From RFSX01 sp965230215 (GTDB lineage Bacteria; Bacteroidota; Bacteroidia; Chitinophagales; Saprospiraceae): a stretch of DNA of 64,000 nucleotides. This document shows positions 16,945 to 26,297 of the stretch, piece after piece (the stretch's first letter is position 1; every line of letters begins with the position of its first letter). A program made the position numbers and the translations under genes. Location of the stretch: assembly GCA_965230215.1 (NCBI GenBank), contig CBDDKN010000001.1, positions 434,001 to 498,000 on the forward strand, written 5' to 3'. The notes beneath the pieces are model-generated. The model did no database searches, was not told the origin of the DNA, and worked only from the letters and a program-made list of their open reading frames with translations.

Positions 16945-18411
16945 ATGTCAATTAGCGTTAACAGATTTATGAGTACTATAAAACGACTTTTTCTTTTTGC
17001 CGTATTAAGCCTTTGTATGCCAAGCCTGCATGCGCAATACAGCATCAAGTTCAATATCGATAATTATGAAAACGATACGCTTGTTGTCGGGAACTATTTG
17101 ATGGACAAGCAACTCGTTGTTGATACACTGTATGCGACAAGTCAGGGGCAGTTTGTTTTGGAAGATTCATTGGCTACAGGTGTCTATATTGTCCTCACTT
17201 TGCCAGACAACAACTTTCTTCAATTCATGGTCAATGATTTTGAAAAAGAATTCGAAATGAATTTTGATTATGAGGATAGACGTAAAGTGGAGTTTGTCGG
17301 ATCTGAGGATAATGCTGCTTTTCAATCCTTAGTGGAATATATGAATATCAAAAGGCCACAGGCTGACAGTTTGCGATTGGAAATTGATAGGATTACCGCT
17401 GCTGGTGGCGATATCAGTTCTATGCAAAAGCAGTTGGATGCGATCAATGATGATATTGCACGCCGACAAGACTCTCTCATTGAAAATAAGCCAGAGTATC
17501 TAAGCAGCCTTTTACTGCGCGCCAACAAAGAAATCAAGATGCCGGAATTTGGTGAAACAGAAGAAGAGCGTCTGAAGCAATATCGATTTTATAAAAGTCA
17601 TTACTTTGATCATATTGACCTTGCTCATCCGGCGACATTGAGAACGCCATTTCTTTTTCATCGGGTAAATTACTATCTGGACAAGCTAACGCCCGCGCAC
17701 CCGGATAGTCTTGCCATGAGTCTTGATACCATATTGCAGGCCATGCAGCCCAATGAGGAAACATTCATGTACTATCTAAGTCATTATCTTAACAAATATG
17801 CGCAAGCCAAAATTGTAGGTCATGATGCAGTGTATGTCTATTTGGCTGAAAACTATTATGGGGCGGGTCTTGCAACATGGGCAAAGGAAGAGAATGTAGC
17901 CAAGATTATGGATAGATCCAATCGATTGAAGCCAATTCTTATAGGAAAAAATGGTCCAGATATAAAAGTATATGGTGAGGACGGAACGCCCATATCAATA
18001 TCCGAAATAGACTATGAATATCTTATTCTACTTTTCTGGGCTCCAAATTGTGGTCATTGTAAAAAATCAATGCCTGGCTTTATTGAATTTAATGAGAAGT
18101 ATAAAGACAAAGGCATAAAGACTTTTGCAATCTGTACCAAGTACAGAGAGAAGGTGAAGGATTGTTGGGAGTATGTAAAAGAAAAGGATATGTTGGGTTT
18201 CATAAATGGTGCTGATGAGTTCAATCAGTCCAATTTTAAATTACTGTATAACGTAGACTCCACACCCAAAATCTTCATACTCGATAAAGACCGCAAGATC
18301 ATTATGAAGAATATAGGCGCAAGCCAGCTTGAACGCGTGTTTGAAGAAGTGATCGGGTTTGATCTTGGTACTTCTGAGAATGAAGAATCAGAACCAATGC
18401 CAGATAAGTAG
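16945..18411 (+). CDS. secreted thioredoxin-like protein (DUF4369/DUF5106 type)
   Basis: A 488-residue exported thiol-disulfide protein. After a signal peptide (best read from the second methionine, at 16969: MSTIKRLFLFAVLSL...) comes a DUF4369-like beta domain (about residues 30-110). A helical DUF5106-like middle follows (about 115-335). The C-terminal thioredoxin-fold domain (about 340-475) carries a CGHC active site in FWAPNCGHCKKSMPGF near residue 369. A cis-proline loop, VDSTPKIF, is present. Such proteins act in the periplasm on disulfides or in cytochrome c/respiratory maturation. It is 35 bases after pyrB and could be read through from it. Confidence 0.85.
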   Translation: MSISVNRFMSTIKRLFLFAVLSLCMPSLHAQYSIKFNIDNYENDTLVVGNYLMDKQLVVDTLYATSQGQFVLEDSLATGVYIVLTLPDNNFLQFMVNDFEKEFEMNFDYEDRRKVEFVGSEDNAAFQSLVEYMNIKRPQADSLRLEIDRITAAGGDISSMQKQLDAINDDIARRQDSLIENKPEYLSSLLLRANKEIKMPEFGETEEERLKQYRFYKSHYFDHIDLAHPATLRTPFLFHRVNYYLDKLTPAHPDSLAMSLDTILQAMQPNEETFMYYLSHYLNKYAQAKIVGHDAVYVYLAENYYGAGLATWAKEENVAKIMDRSNRLKPILIGKNGPDIKVYGEDGTPISISEIDYEYLILLFWAPNCGHCKKSMPGFIEFNEKYKDKGIKTFAICTKYREKVKDCWEYVKEKDMLGFINGADEFNQSNFKLLYNVDSTPKIFILDKDRKIIMKNIGASQLERVFEEVIGFDLGTSENEESEPMPDK

Positions 18412-18420
18412 TTATTATTT

Positions 18421-19620
18421 TTATTTATAGGTATCCAGCGTCGCTTTCATTCTGCGCAGAGCTTCCTTAAGCAAGTCATCTGATGTGGCATATGAAAGTC
18501 GGAAACAATTGGGGTCTCCAAATGCGGTTCCCGACACAGCAGCTATATGCGCTTCTTCGAGAAGCACATCGATGAATTCATCTGCATTGTCAATTGTACG
18601 CGTTCCGTTAGATCTTCCGAACATTGCTGATATATCAGGGAAGAAGTAGAACGCACCAGTTGGATCATTGGCTTTGATGCCGTCAATATCATCCAGCAGT
18701 GCCTTTACCATGATTTTGCGATCCTTGTATTTGTCTTTCATGTAGGATTGCTTTTCTGGGGCCTCCATAAGCGCTTTTGCTGCTGCTATCTGACCAAACG
18801 CATTGGCTCCTGAAGTAAACTGTCCCTGAACTTTAGCACATGCTGATGCGATCCAGTTTGGGGCTGCCATGAATCCAAGACGCCATCCGGTCATGGCAAA
18901 GCCTTTGGACATTCCATTCACCGTGATCGTTTTTTCCATCATGCCTTCACAGGAGGCTATGCTAATCGCGTCACCGGTAAAGTTGATGTATTCGTATATC
19001 TCATCAGCGATTACGTAGAGTCCATCATGCTTGGCAATTACAGAAGCAAGCGCTCTGATTTCATCCGAAGTATATACGCTTCCCGTTGGGTTGCTAGGCG
19101 AAGAGAAGATTATAAGTTTGGTTTTACTGCTTATCGCTGCTTCGAGTTGATCCGGACTAATTTTAAAGTCTTGATCTATACCGGCATAAAGAGGAACCGG
19201 GGTGCCACCTGCAAATTCTACAATATGAAAATAAGATACCCAATAAGGCGTAAAAATAATAACCTCGTCTCCTGGGTCAAGAAGCGCTAGACAACTATTG
19301 GCGATACATTGCTTGGCACCATTGGATACCACAATTTGGGACAGATCATAATCGAGATCATTGTCTCTCTTGAATTTATGTTGGATGGCTTTCTTTAGCT
19401 CAGGGAATCCTGCCACCGGTGGATATTTGGTATAACCTTCATCAAGGGCTTGCTTTGCAGCTTCCTTGATATAATCCGGGGTATCAAAATCAGGCTCTCC
19501 CAGACTCAGGGCAATGACGTCTATGCCTTGGGCTTTTAGTTCTCTTGCTTTTTGCGCCATCTTGAGAGTCGCTGACTCTGCCATGGCTGCTAATTTTCTG
19601 GATAGATGACGTTCAGACAT
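18421..19620 (-). CDS. class I aspartate aminotransferase (PLP)
   Basis: A 399-residue fold-type I PLP aminotransferase of the class I (Ib) group. The lysine is in NGMSKGFAMTGWRLGF (about residue 235). The aspartate/tyrosine pair is in VIADEIYEYI, and SLGEPDFDTPDYI near the N-terminus is typical of bacterial subgroup 1b aspartate/prephenate aminotransferases. The C-terminal FRLSYATS carries the carboxylate-binding arginine. It probably interconverts aspartate and oxaloacetate. ATG start, with a TATTTTTG box 18 bases upstream. Confidence 0.9.
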   Translation of the reverse strand: MSERHLSRKLAAMAESATLKMAQKARELKAQGIDVIALSLGEPDFDTPDYIKEAAKQALDEGYTKYPPVAGFPELKKAIQHKFKRDNDLDYDLSQIVVSNGAKQCIANSCLALLDPGDEVIIFTPYWVSYFHIVEFAGGTPVPLYAGIDQDFKISPDQLEAAISSKTKLIIFSSPSNPTGSVYTSDEIRALASVIAKHDGLYVIADEIYEYINFTGDAISIASCEGMMEKTITVNGMSKGFAMTGWRLGFMAAPNWIASACAKVQGQFTSGANAFGQIAAAKALMEAPEKQSYMKDKYKDRKIMVKALLDDIDGIKANDPTGAFYFFPDISAMFGRSNGTRTIDNADEFIDVLLEEAHIAAVSGTAFGDPNCFRLSYATSDDLLKEALRRMKATLDTYK

Positions 19621-19637
19621 TAAAATTTATTATATAC

Positions 19638-19645
19638 CAAAAATA
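19638..19645 (-). promoter_or_regulatory. -7 box for the aspartate aminotransferase gene
   Basis: TATTTTTG on the minus strand matches TAnnTTTG, 18 bases before the ATG. The surroundings are very AT-rich, so chance matches are likely. Confidence 0.35.
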
Positions 19646-19714
19646 TATTTTTGTTTTTATAATCTCTTTCCTTTGATTTATTAATTTCAGCCCATATAGT
19701 ACATCAAATTAATT

Positions 19715-20215
19715 ATGGAGGAATTGATCCAGGTTTTTGTAACAGGAGGTACTTTTGACAAGGAGTACAATTTCATTACAGGTACACTGTACTTCAAGGA
19801 TACACACCTGATGGAGATGTTTGAAAAGGGTAGATCAACCCTCGAACTTGATGTCAAAACCTTGATGATGGTTGATAGCCTTGAGATGAATAATGACGAT
19901 AGGCAACTCATTATCGATAGTTGTAAGAAATCCCCATCTTCCAAAATTCTAATCACTCACGGTACAGACAAAATGGTCGAGACAGCAAGTATCCTAGCAG
20001 ATAGTGAGCTGGCTGATAAGACCATCGTATTGACAGGGGCGATGGTCCCCATCGCCTTTGGTACTTCTAGTGATGGTTTCTTTAACCTGGGTAGCGCTTT
20101 GGCCTTCGTACAGACTTTAAGCCCAGGTGTATATATTGCCATGAACGGTCGTTATTTTAATTGGAATAATGTGAAAAAGAACCGCGACACCGGGTACTTT
20201 GAAACCATTACATAA
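19715..20215 (+). CDS. single-domain asparaginase-like protein
   Basis: A 166-residue protein corresponding only to the N-terminal domain of type I/II L-asparaginases. The first catalytic motif is VTGGTFDKEY (T13) and the second is THGTDKMVETA near residue 87. The C-terminal domain that completes the active site at the dimer interface of ordinary asparaginases (about 330 residues) is absent. The frame ends cleanly in FNWNNVKKNRDTGYFETI, so it is not an obvious truncation. Free-standing proteins of this size occur in Bacteroidota and Proteobacteria. Activity is uncertain. Confidence 0.75.
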   Translation: MEELIQVFVTGGTFDKEYNFITGTLYFKDTHLMEMFEKGRSTLELDVKTLMMVDSLEMNNDDRQLIIDSCKKSPSSKILITHGTDKMVETASILADSELADKTIVLTGAMVPIAFGTSSDGFFNLGSALAFVQTLSPGVYIAMNGRYFNWNNVKKNRDTGYFETIT

Positions 20216-20342
20216 TTTTTTAAAGTGTAATTCACTGATTTTGTGAGATTAAGCTTTGTTCTGAATTGATTCATTATGCATTATTTATGTGATAATAACA
20301 GGATAAGTATTAATTTTATGGGATTATTCGAAACTGCGTCTA

Positions 20343-21884
20343 ATGATTAAGAACATATTTATATTATCGGTATTTATGATATTCCTTTACGGTGGCATGC
20401 AAGCACAGAATGCTTCCTATCCATATGGATTGAGCGTAAAGAAATTATTCATGGATTACCAGTCTCAGAATGGAGGTGACTTCAGCAATTTCAGCGCTTA
20501 TCATCATGGCTTTGAAATAAGTGCTCAGAAATCTATTAATCAAAATGTAAGTCTTGTCTTGCCATTCAAATATGGTGTTGTCAGAGCTTCTGATGCAGAC
20601 TTCGATGTAGAACACAGAAATATTTACAGTCTGGATGCACAACTTCAATATCAATTTGTACAACCAGAAGGCAAAGTAACGCCATATGTGATGGCTGGTC
20701 TGGGTTACCTGATTGAAGATGAAGGTATCAATCACCTGCAGATTCCATTTGGTTTGGGACTTTACTTTGAAGTAAGCGATAACTTTTATGTAAACTGGCA
20801 ATCAGAGTACAGATACGCGCTAGAAGATGACCGCAATAATCTTCAACACGCCATCGGATTTACCTTTCTCATCGGTGGAGAGAAGAAGATGGAGGAGATG
20901 ATTGAAGAAGAGACAGAAGATATGATTGATAGTGATAACGATGGTCTTGAAGATGATATCGATTTGTGTCCTCAGATTTTTGGACCTAAAGAATTGAAAG
21001 GATGCCCAGATAGAGATGAGGATGGCATTCCTGATTATAGAGATGATTGTCCTTCTGTAGCTGGCCTCGATATATTTAATGGTTGTCCGGACACGGATCA
21101 GGATGGTGTTTCTGATAATGATGATGAATGCCCTAATCTTCCTGGATTACAATCCAATAAGGGTTGTCCTGATAATGATAAGGATCAGGATGGCGTCGCA
21201 GATGAAGATGATGACTGTCCAGATACAAAAGGATCAGCTGCGAATAACGGTTGCCCTGAGCCTACAGAAGCCGATTCAGATGGTGATGGCATAGCTGATG
21301 CAGATGATGCCTGTCCTAATAGTAAAGGTGTCGCTTCTGCCAATGGCTGTCCAGATGCTGATGGCGATGGCATAGCAGATTATGAGGACAAGTGCCCGGA
21401 TGCAGCAGGACTTAAACCTATGAATGGTTGCCCTGATTCAGATGGCGATGGCATCGATGATAGCCGAGATAAATGCCCGAATACCAAAGGTAGTGTGGAT
21501 GCCAACGGTTGTCCGGGAATTGCAGAATCTGATTTAACTGTTCTGGAAACCGCTATGCGTGCAGTGCAGTTTGACACAGGAAAAGCCAGTTTAAAACCAG
21601 CTTCCTATCCGGTTCTTAATCAGATTGCAAACATCATGGAAAGATATCCTAACTATAACCTTGTTATAGAAGGTCACACCGATAATGTCGGAAACGCCAA
21701 TACGAATCAGTTGCTCTCTGAAAACAGAGCCAAAGCCTGTTTTGAGTATCTCGCAAGAAAGGGCGTAGGATCTGACCGTATGAGCTATAGTGGCTATGGT
21801 GAGACTCAACCAATTGCCAACAATAATAGTCTAACAGGAAGAGAGTTGAACAGACGTGTCGAGTTTAACTTGGTTCCCAGATAA
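20343..21884 (+). CDS. OmpA-family outer-membrane protein with thrombospondin type 3 repeats
   Basis: A 513-residue protein. A signal peptide (about 1-22) precedes an eight-stranded-barrel-like domain (about 25-185). An acidic linker (EEMIEEETEDM) leads into seven or so calcium-binding thrombospondin type 3 repeats (about 195-395) of the form DxDGDGIxDxxDxCP...GCP. The OmpA C-terminal peptidoglycan-binding domain (about 405-513) contains the EGHTDNVG and NRRVEF signatures. It should tie the outer membrane to peptidoglycan, with the TSP3 segment as a calcium-stiffened spacer. ATG start. Transcribed alone. Confidence 0.92.
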   Translation: MIKNIFILSVFMIFLYGGMQAQNASYPYGLSVKKLFMDYQSQNGGDFSNFSAYHHGFEISAQKSINQNVSLVLPFKYGVVRASDADFDVEHRNIYSLDAQLQYQFVQPEGKVTPYVMAGLGYLIEDEGINHLQIPFGLGLYFEVSDNFYVNWQSEYRYALEDDRNNLQHAIGFTFLIGGEKKMEEMIEEETEDMIDSDNDGLEDDIDLCPQIFGPKELKGCPDRDEDGIPDYRDDCPSVAGLDIFNGCPDTDQDGVSDNDDECPNLPGLQSNKGCPDNDKDQDGVADEDDDCPDTKGSAANNGCPEPTEADSDGDGIADADDACPNSKGVASANGCPDADGDGIADYEDKCPDAAGLKPMNGCPDSDGDGIDDSRDKCPNTKGSVDANGCPGIAESDLTVLETAMRAVQFDTGKASLKPASYPVLNQIANIMERYPNYNLVIEGHTDNVGNANTNQLLSENRAKACFEYLARKGVGSDRMSYSGYGETQPIANNNSLTGRELNRRVEFNLVPR

Positions 21885-21898
21885 AAGATAAAAACGGT

Positions 21899-21933
21899 AA
21901 AGGAAAATGACTAATAACTAGTTGTTTTCCTTT
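21899..21933. terminator. possible bidirectional terminator between ompA-like gene and purE
   Basis: A perfect 9-base inverted repeat, AAAGGAAAA/TTTTCCTTT, with a 17-base loop lies between two convergent genes and covers the purE stop codon. The stem is AT-rich and the loop large, so termination strength is doubtful. Confidence 0.35.
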
Positions 21934-22418
21934 TCCACTTTCTTAGCTTTCTCCAGAACTGAAGCCTTCAGCGAACTTTTGTAATTCTTAATTTTTGAGT
22001 GCAACTCTTGGTCACTCGTGGCAAGTATTTTTGCAGCTAGTATACCTGCATTTTTGGCACCGTTCAAAGCAACTGTGGCCACAGGAACACCACCCGGCAT
22101 CTGCAGAATAGATAATACGGAGTCCCATCCATCAATGGAATTAGAAGACAGGATAGGTACGCCGATAACCGGAAGGCTGGTGATTGAAGCCACCATTCCC
22201 GGAAGATGCGCTGCGCCCCCGGCACCAGCAATTATAACCTTGATTCCTCTTTCGGCGGCATTGCTTGCATATTCGAACATGCGTTCAGGCGTTCTATGTG
22301 CAGATACTACAGTCATTTCATAAGCCACATCAAATTCTTTTAGCATTTCTGCAGCCTGCTTCATGACCTTTAAGTCACTATCTGAACCCATTATGATTCC
22401 AACCGAAGGATTATTCAT
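21918..22418 (-). CDS. purE: N5-carboxyaminoimidazole ribonucleotide mutase
   Basis: A 166-residue class I PurE that converts N5-CAIR to CAIR in purine synthesis. GSDSDLKVMK at residues 12-21 and SAHRTPERMFEYA at about 40-52 form the nucleotide site with the catalytic histidine. GAGGAAHLPGM completes it. The start overlaps the purK stop by 4 bases, so purK and purE are translationally coupled. This class I type needs the PurK product, consistent with the pair. Confidence 0.97.
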   Translation of the reverse strand: MNNPSVGIIMGSDSDLKVMKQAAEMLKEFDVAYEMTVVSAHRTPERMFEYASNAAERGIKVIIAGAGGAAHLPGMVASITSLPVIGVPILSSNSIDGWDSVLSILQMPGGVPVATVALNGAKNAGILAAKILATSDQELHSKIKNYKSSLKASVLEKAKKVEKENN

Positions 22419-23587
22419 GATCTTACGCTTATATTACTTTTTACAAATTCGATCTTTTCAAGAAGATCCGATTTTTCATCAGCACATATGGTAACATGGC
22501 CCATTTTTCTAAAAGGCTTGACCTGATGCTTTCCATAAATATGAGGGAATACTTTCTCTTTACCTAGCAAAACTTCAAGTCCTGGGTATCTTACCTTCCC
22601 AACTTCCGTATCTGAATCCCCAACCAAATTCACAATGCCAGCATAATTATATCTCAGGGAGCTGTCTCCCAAAGGAAGGTCAAGCAGTGTTCTTAACTGC
22701 ATTTCAAATTGGGAACAGTTACATGCATCAATGGTATGGTGCCCTGAGTTATGCGTTCTTGGTGCAATCTCGTTGATCAGGATTTGATCATTGTTGTCAA
22801 TGAAGAGTTCTATAGCCAGCAGACCTTCATAATTCAGTTCTTGAACAATTCGTTCGGCGAGTATCCTGATTTCTTCTTTGTGTGATTCACTTATATCTGC
22901 CGGGCTAAGAAGGTAATCAAGAAGGTTGGCCCTGTCATCAAAAACCATTTCAACGGTATCATAATATCTGATAGAATTATCAGCACTTCTTGCTATGATT
23001 ATCGCTACCTCTTTTTTAATATCAACCAAATTCTCCACAACCGATGCTGTATCCATTAGTTTGTCAAAGTCATCTGGGCTATTGATGACAGAAACACCTT
23101 TGCCATCATATCCGGCTTCCCTGGATTTTTGTACAAAAGGAATGCTTAGTCTGTTCTCTTCAATGGCAGTCAGTATGTCGGCTTTATTGGCGTATAATTC
23201 GAATTCAGAAGTAGGAAGTGATTTTTCTGAATAGAATTGTTTTTGCAGCCCTTTATCCTTGATGAGTGAAATGGCATGTGCCGAAGGTCTCACTTTAACA
23301 CCTTCATTTTCAAGAGCACGCAATGCGTCAACATTTACATTTTCGATTTCAATTGAGATTACATCCAGATCTTTTCCGAAGGTATATACATCATCATAGG
23401 ATTTGAAATCCCCTTCAACAAAATTTCTACTTATTTGACCTGCAGGAAAATCCGATGACTTGTCAAGGAATCTTACATCTATATCCCATTCGACTGCTTT
23501 TTGCATCATCATGCGACCCAGCTGCCCTGCACCCAAAATTCCAACTTTTATTTCAGATATATTTTCGATGATATTATTTTTATGCAA
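22415..23587 (-). CDS. purK: 5-(carboxyamino)imidazole ribonucleotide synthase
   Basis: A 390-residue ATP-grasp enzyme making N5-CAIR from AIR, bicarbonate and ATP. The N-terminal KVGILGAGQLGRMM motif, the ATP-grasp region with KSREAGYDGKGV, and the metal site ELFIDNNDQILINEIAPRTHNSGH are typical PurK. The only conventional start in frame is TTG at 23587, twelve codons before the family motif. That TTG lies inside a TACATTTG sequence (23585-23592, minus strand) that looks like a -7 box, so either the box is fortuitous or translation begins further in. It is the first gene of the purKE pair. Confidence 0.93.
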   Translation of the reverse strand: MHKNNIIENISEIKVGILGAGQLGRMMMQKAVEWDIDVRFLDKSSDFPAGQISRNFVEGDFKSYDDVYTFGKDLDVISIEIENVNVDALRALENEGVKVRPSAHAISLIKDKGLQKQFYSEKSLPTSEFELYANKADILTAIEENRLSIPFVQKSREAGYDGKGVSVINSPDDFDKLMDTASVVENLVDIKKEVAIIIARSADNSIRYYDTVEMVFDDRANLLDYLLSPADISESHKEEIRILAERIVQELNYEGLLAIELFIDNNDQILINEIAPRTHNSGHHTIDACNCSQFEMQLRTLLDLPLGDSSLRYNYAGIVNLVGDSDTEVGKVRYPGLEVLLGKEKVFPHIYGKHQVKPFRKMGHVTICADEKSDLLEKIEFVKSNISVRS

Positions 23588-23651
23588 ATGTATCTATATT
23601 CATTTTACAAGCTGAAATATCCTGATTTTTTAATACAAATTAATATTTGAA

Positions 23652-24989
23652 ATGGCATCCATCATATTTAAAAACGGCACATTGATAAACAGAGGGGAAA
23701 TGATTTCTGCCGACCTCCTTGTTAAGAACGGCAGAATAGAGCGCATTGATTCTACCATTTCAAATGGACATGCAGAAGAAGTCAATTGTGAAGGCAAGCA
23801 TATCATTCCCGGCATTATTGACGATCAAGTTCACTTCCGAGAGCCAGGATTGACACACAAAGCCAACATAGCTACTGAATCGCAAGCAGCCGCTGCTGGT
23901 GGTGTGACTTCATTTATGGAAATGCCAAATACCAAACCACCAGCGCTGACACAGGAAGGATTACAGGATAAATATGATATCGCAGCCAATAGCTCGACTG
24001 TCAACTATTCATTTTACATGGGGGCCTCTAATGACAATATCGAAGAGGTATTGAAAACGGATGATAAGTCGGTTTGCGGTGTTAAGATTTTTATGGGTTC
24101 GAGTACGGGGAATATGCTTGTGGACAACGAAACAGCACTTAACAATCTATTCTCCCGAGTGAAAATGTTAATCGCGACACATTGTGAGGACGAAGAAACA
24201 ATAAGACGTAACCTTCAGGATGCTTTGGATAAATATGGCGAAGATATTCCTGTAAGCATGCATCCCGTCATCCGTGATAGGGAAGGGTGTCTTATTTCTT
24301 CGACACTTGCTACCAATCTGGCCAAGAAATATGGTACCCGATTACATGTGCTTCATATCTCTACGGAGGATGAAATCGCATTGTTTAGAAATGATATTCC
24401 TCTAAGCGAAAAAAATATTACCTCTGAAGTCTGTGTGCATCACCTGTTCTTCAATGAAACGCAATATGAAACGCTTGGCAGCAAGATTAAATGCAATCCG
24501 GCTATCAAGTCTCCTCAGGACCAAAAGGCTTTGTTACAGGCCCTTAAAGATGGTTATTTTGATGTTATTGCCACGGATCATGCGCCTCATACCATGGATG
24601 AGAAGGCATCCATCTATGGCAAGTCCCCATCTGGATTGCCGCTGGTTCAGCATAGTCTGACTATGATGTTGGATTTCTATCATAAAGATGAATTAAGCCT
24701 GCCATTCATTATCGATAAGATGTGTCATAAACCAGCAGAACTATTTGGCGTTGCGGAGAGAGGATTTCTTGATGAAGGTACCCACGCTGATATTGTTTTG
24801 GTAGATGTCAACAAGGAATGGACCGTGGACAGAAGTCAACTGCATTATAAATGTGGTTGGTCTCCTTTGGAGGGTCATGCCTTCAAAGGAAAGGTACTTT
24901 CTACATTATGTAATGGGCAGTGGGTTTACAAGAATGAAAAACTTACAGGAATAAAGTCAGGTGACAGGATGATGTTTAACCCCAGATAG
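23652..24989 (+). CDS. pyrC: dihydroorotase (amidohydrolase, AllB/PyrC-like)
   Basis: A 445-residue cyclic amidohydrolase, probably dihydroorotase, the third step of pyrimidine synthesis. Metal ligands are visible: DDQVHFREPG near residue 60, the bridging-lysine region VCGVKIFMGS, ATHCED, LHVLHIS and ATDHAPHT (the catalytic aspartate). The C-terminal domain GFLDEGTHADIVLVD closes the fold. Allantoinases share this architecture; the biosynthetic role is favoured because pyrR and pyrB are nearby and no purine-catabolism genes are seen. ATG start. Divergent from purK. Confidence 0.88.
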   Translation: MASIIFKNGTLINRGEMISADLLVKNGRIERIDSTISNGHAEEVNCEGKHIIPGIIDDQVHFREPGLTHKANIATESQAAAAGGVTSFMEMPNTKPPALTQEGLQDKYDIAANSSTVNYSFYMGASNDNIEEVLKTDDKSVCGVKIFMGSSTGNMLVDNETALNNLFSRVKMLIATHCEDEETIRRNLQDALDKYGEDIPVSMHPVIRDREGCLISSTLATNLAKKYGTRLHVLHISTEDEIALFRNDIPLSEKNITSEVCVHHLFFNETQYETLGSKIKCNPAIKSPQDQKALLQALKDGYFDVIATDHAPHTMDEKASIYGKSPSGLPLVQHSLTMMLDFYHKDELSLPFIIDKMCHKPAELFGVAERGFLDEGTHADIVLVDVNKEWTVDRSQLHYKCGWSPLEGHAFKGKVLSTLCNGQWVYKNEKLTGIKSGDRMMFNPR

Positions 24990-25001
24990 TGTAAGGTCTA
25001 T

Positions 25002-25517
25002 CTAGTATCCAATCTTTTTCTTACTGGCCGAAAATGATTTTTTCATTTGAATCATTTTCATTGCGGTGTGGGCACATTCAACGCCCTTATTGCCATACTT
25101 GCCACCCGATCTGTCGAGAGCTTGCTGCATATCATTCACGGTAAGCACACCGAATATGACAGGGATATCAGTAGCCAATCCTAACTGTGTAATACCCAGG
25201 GCTACCGCATGGTTGATGTACTCATCGTGCTGCGTTTCTCCTTTGATGACACAACCGAGGCAAATTACAGCATCGGGTGTAGCATTTTTTATAAGTGTTT
25301 TGGCTGCAAAAGGGAGTTCGAATGATCCTGGTGTGTAGACGGTTGTAATATTGGCTTCATCAGCTTCCTGAGCTTTCAGAGCTTCAACACAGCCTTTATA
25401 CAAGGCATTGGTAATGTCTTCATTCCATTCGGATACAGCAATGGCAAATTTCCAATCCTTTGCATTTGGCAGATTGCCTGAAGCAGATTCGGAAAGATTG
25501 CTGTCTTTAGAACTCAA
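25002..25517 (-). CDS. ribH: 6,7-dimethyl-8-ribityllumazine synthase
   Basis: A 171-residue lumazine synthase, the penultimate step to riboflavin. The signatures AVSEWNEDIT, TPGSFELPFAA, CLGCVIKGETQHDEYI and FGVLTVNDMQQA are intact; the catalytic histidine is the one in TQHDEY. The start must be TTG at 25517: no ATG or GTG lies in frame before the core. It follows the TPR protein gene by 10 bases and is probably co-transcribed with it. The C-terminal tail (KKSFSASKKKIGY) is slightly longer than usual. Confidence 0.95.
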   Translation of the reverse strand: MSSKDSNLSESASGNLPNAKDWKFAIAVSEWNEDITNALYKGCVEALKAQEADEANITTVYTPGSFELPFAAKTLIKNATPDAVICLGCVIKGETQHDEYINHAVALGITQLGLATDIPVIFGVLTVNDMQQALDRSGGKYGNKGVECAHTAMKMIQMKKSFSASKKKIGY

Positions 25518-25527
25518 AATTTACAGA

Positions 25528-26205
25528 TTATAGGTTAGCCAGAAGCTTAGCTGCATTTCTGCTTTCTTCTGAATCGGGGAACTCGTTTTTGATTCTTTCA
25601 AAAGCGGACTTAGCTGTATCTCCCTGACCCATTCTTTCTGAAAGTAATCCCAGTTTATACAGGTAGTAAGGCGTGAGCAATGCATCAGCATCAGCTGAAG
25701 TCGCTTTTTTGTAAAAACCTATCGCTTTGTCAAAGTCCTGAAGTTCAGAATATGCATCACCCAGATTACCATTTTTAAGAATTGGTCCATATGTGCCTGA
25801 TGCAGAATAGCTTTCAAGATAATCAATGGCATCATCGTATCTTCCAACATTCATATAGCTGATGCCAGCATATAATTTGGCGAGATTAGATGTCTCAGTG
25901 CCACTGTAATTCTCAATGATATCTAGAAATCCTTCATATCCGCCGCCTGGGTTTTCAAGTGCCAAAGCAAATGAATCTCGTTGAAATTGCTGTTCAGCCT
26001 TGAATATGGCCATTTCAGCTTGTCTTTCTTTAGGAGCTTGTAGAAGGAATTTGTATACGATATATCCACCTCCTCCAATAAGGATAGCTGCAACTACAGC
26101 AAGGATGAGGTTCTTATGTTTTTCGAAATAGTCCTGCGCCTGTTCTTTTACCTCAACAACGTCGATGAGCGTCTCATCTACATTCGATTTCTTTCTTTTT
26201 GCCAT
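25528..26205 (-). CDS. membrane-anchored TPR protein (YfgM-like)
   Basis: A 225-residue protein with a basic cytoplasmic N-terminus, one membrane helix (about residues 33-54, LILAVVAAILIGGGGYIVY), and tetratricopeptide repeats over about 95-225. The topology matches YfgM/DUF2133-type periplasmic TPR proteins, which associate with Sec translocon chaperones in gammaproteobacteria. That role is not shown in Bacteroidota. ATG start, with a TATTTTTG box 24 bases upstream. It is 10 bases ahead of ribH. Confidence 0.8.
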   Translation of the reverse strand: MAKRKKSNVDETLIDVVEVKEQAQDYFEKHKNLILAVVAAILIGGGGYIVYKFLLQAPKERQAEMAIFKAEQQFQRDSFALALENPGGGYEGFLDIIENYSGTETSNLAKLYAGISYMNVGRYDDAIDYLESYSASGTYGPILKNGNLGDAYSELQDFDKAIGFYKKATSADADALLTPYYLYKLGLLSERMGQGDTAKSAFERIKNEFPDSEESRNAAKLLANL

Positions 26206-26228
26206 TATCTGTTATTTGAAAATTTGCG

Positions 26229-26236
26229 CAAAAATA
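26229..26236 (-). promoter_or_regulatory. -7 box for the TPR-ribH unit
   Basis: TATTTTTG on the minus strand matches TAnnTTTG, 24 bases before the ATG. A TTTG occurs 22 bases upstream of it, slightly beyond the usual spacing. Confidence 0.4.
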
Positions 26237-26297
26237 AACAAAGTCTGGCTATAAAGCCCAAATTATGTGACCGTATTTAATTGCTTGCGAGAACTAA

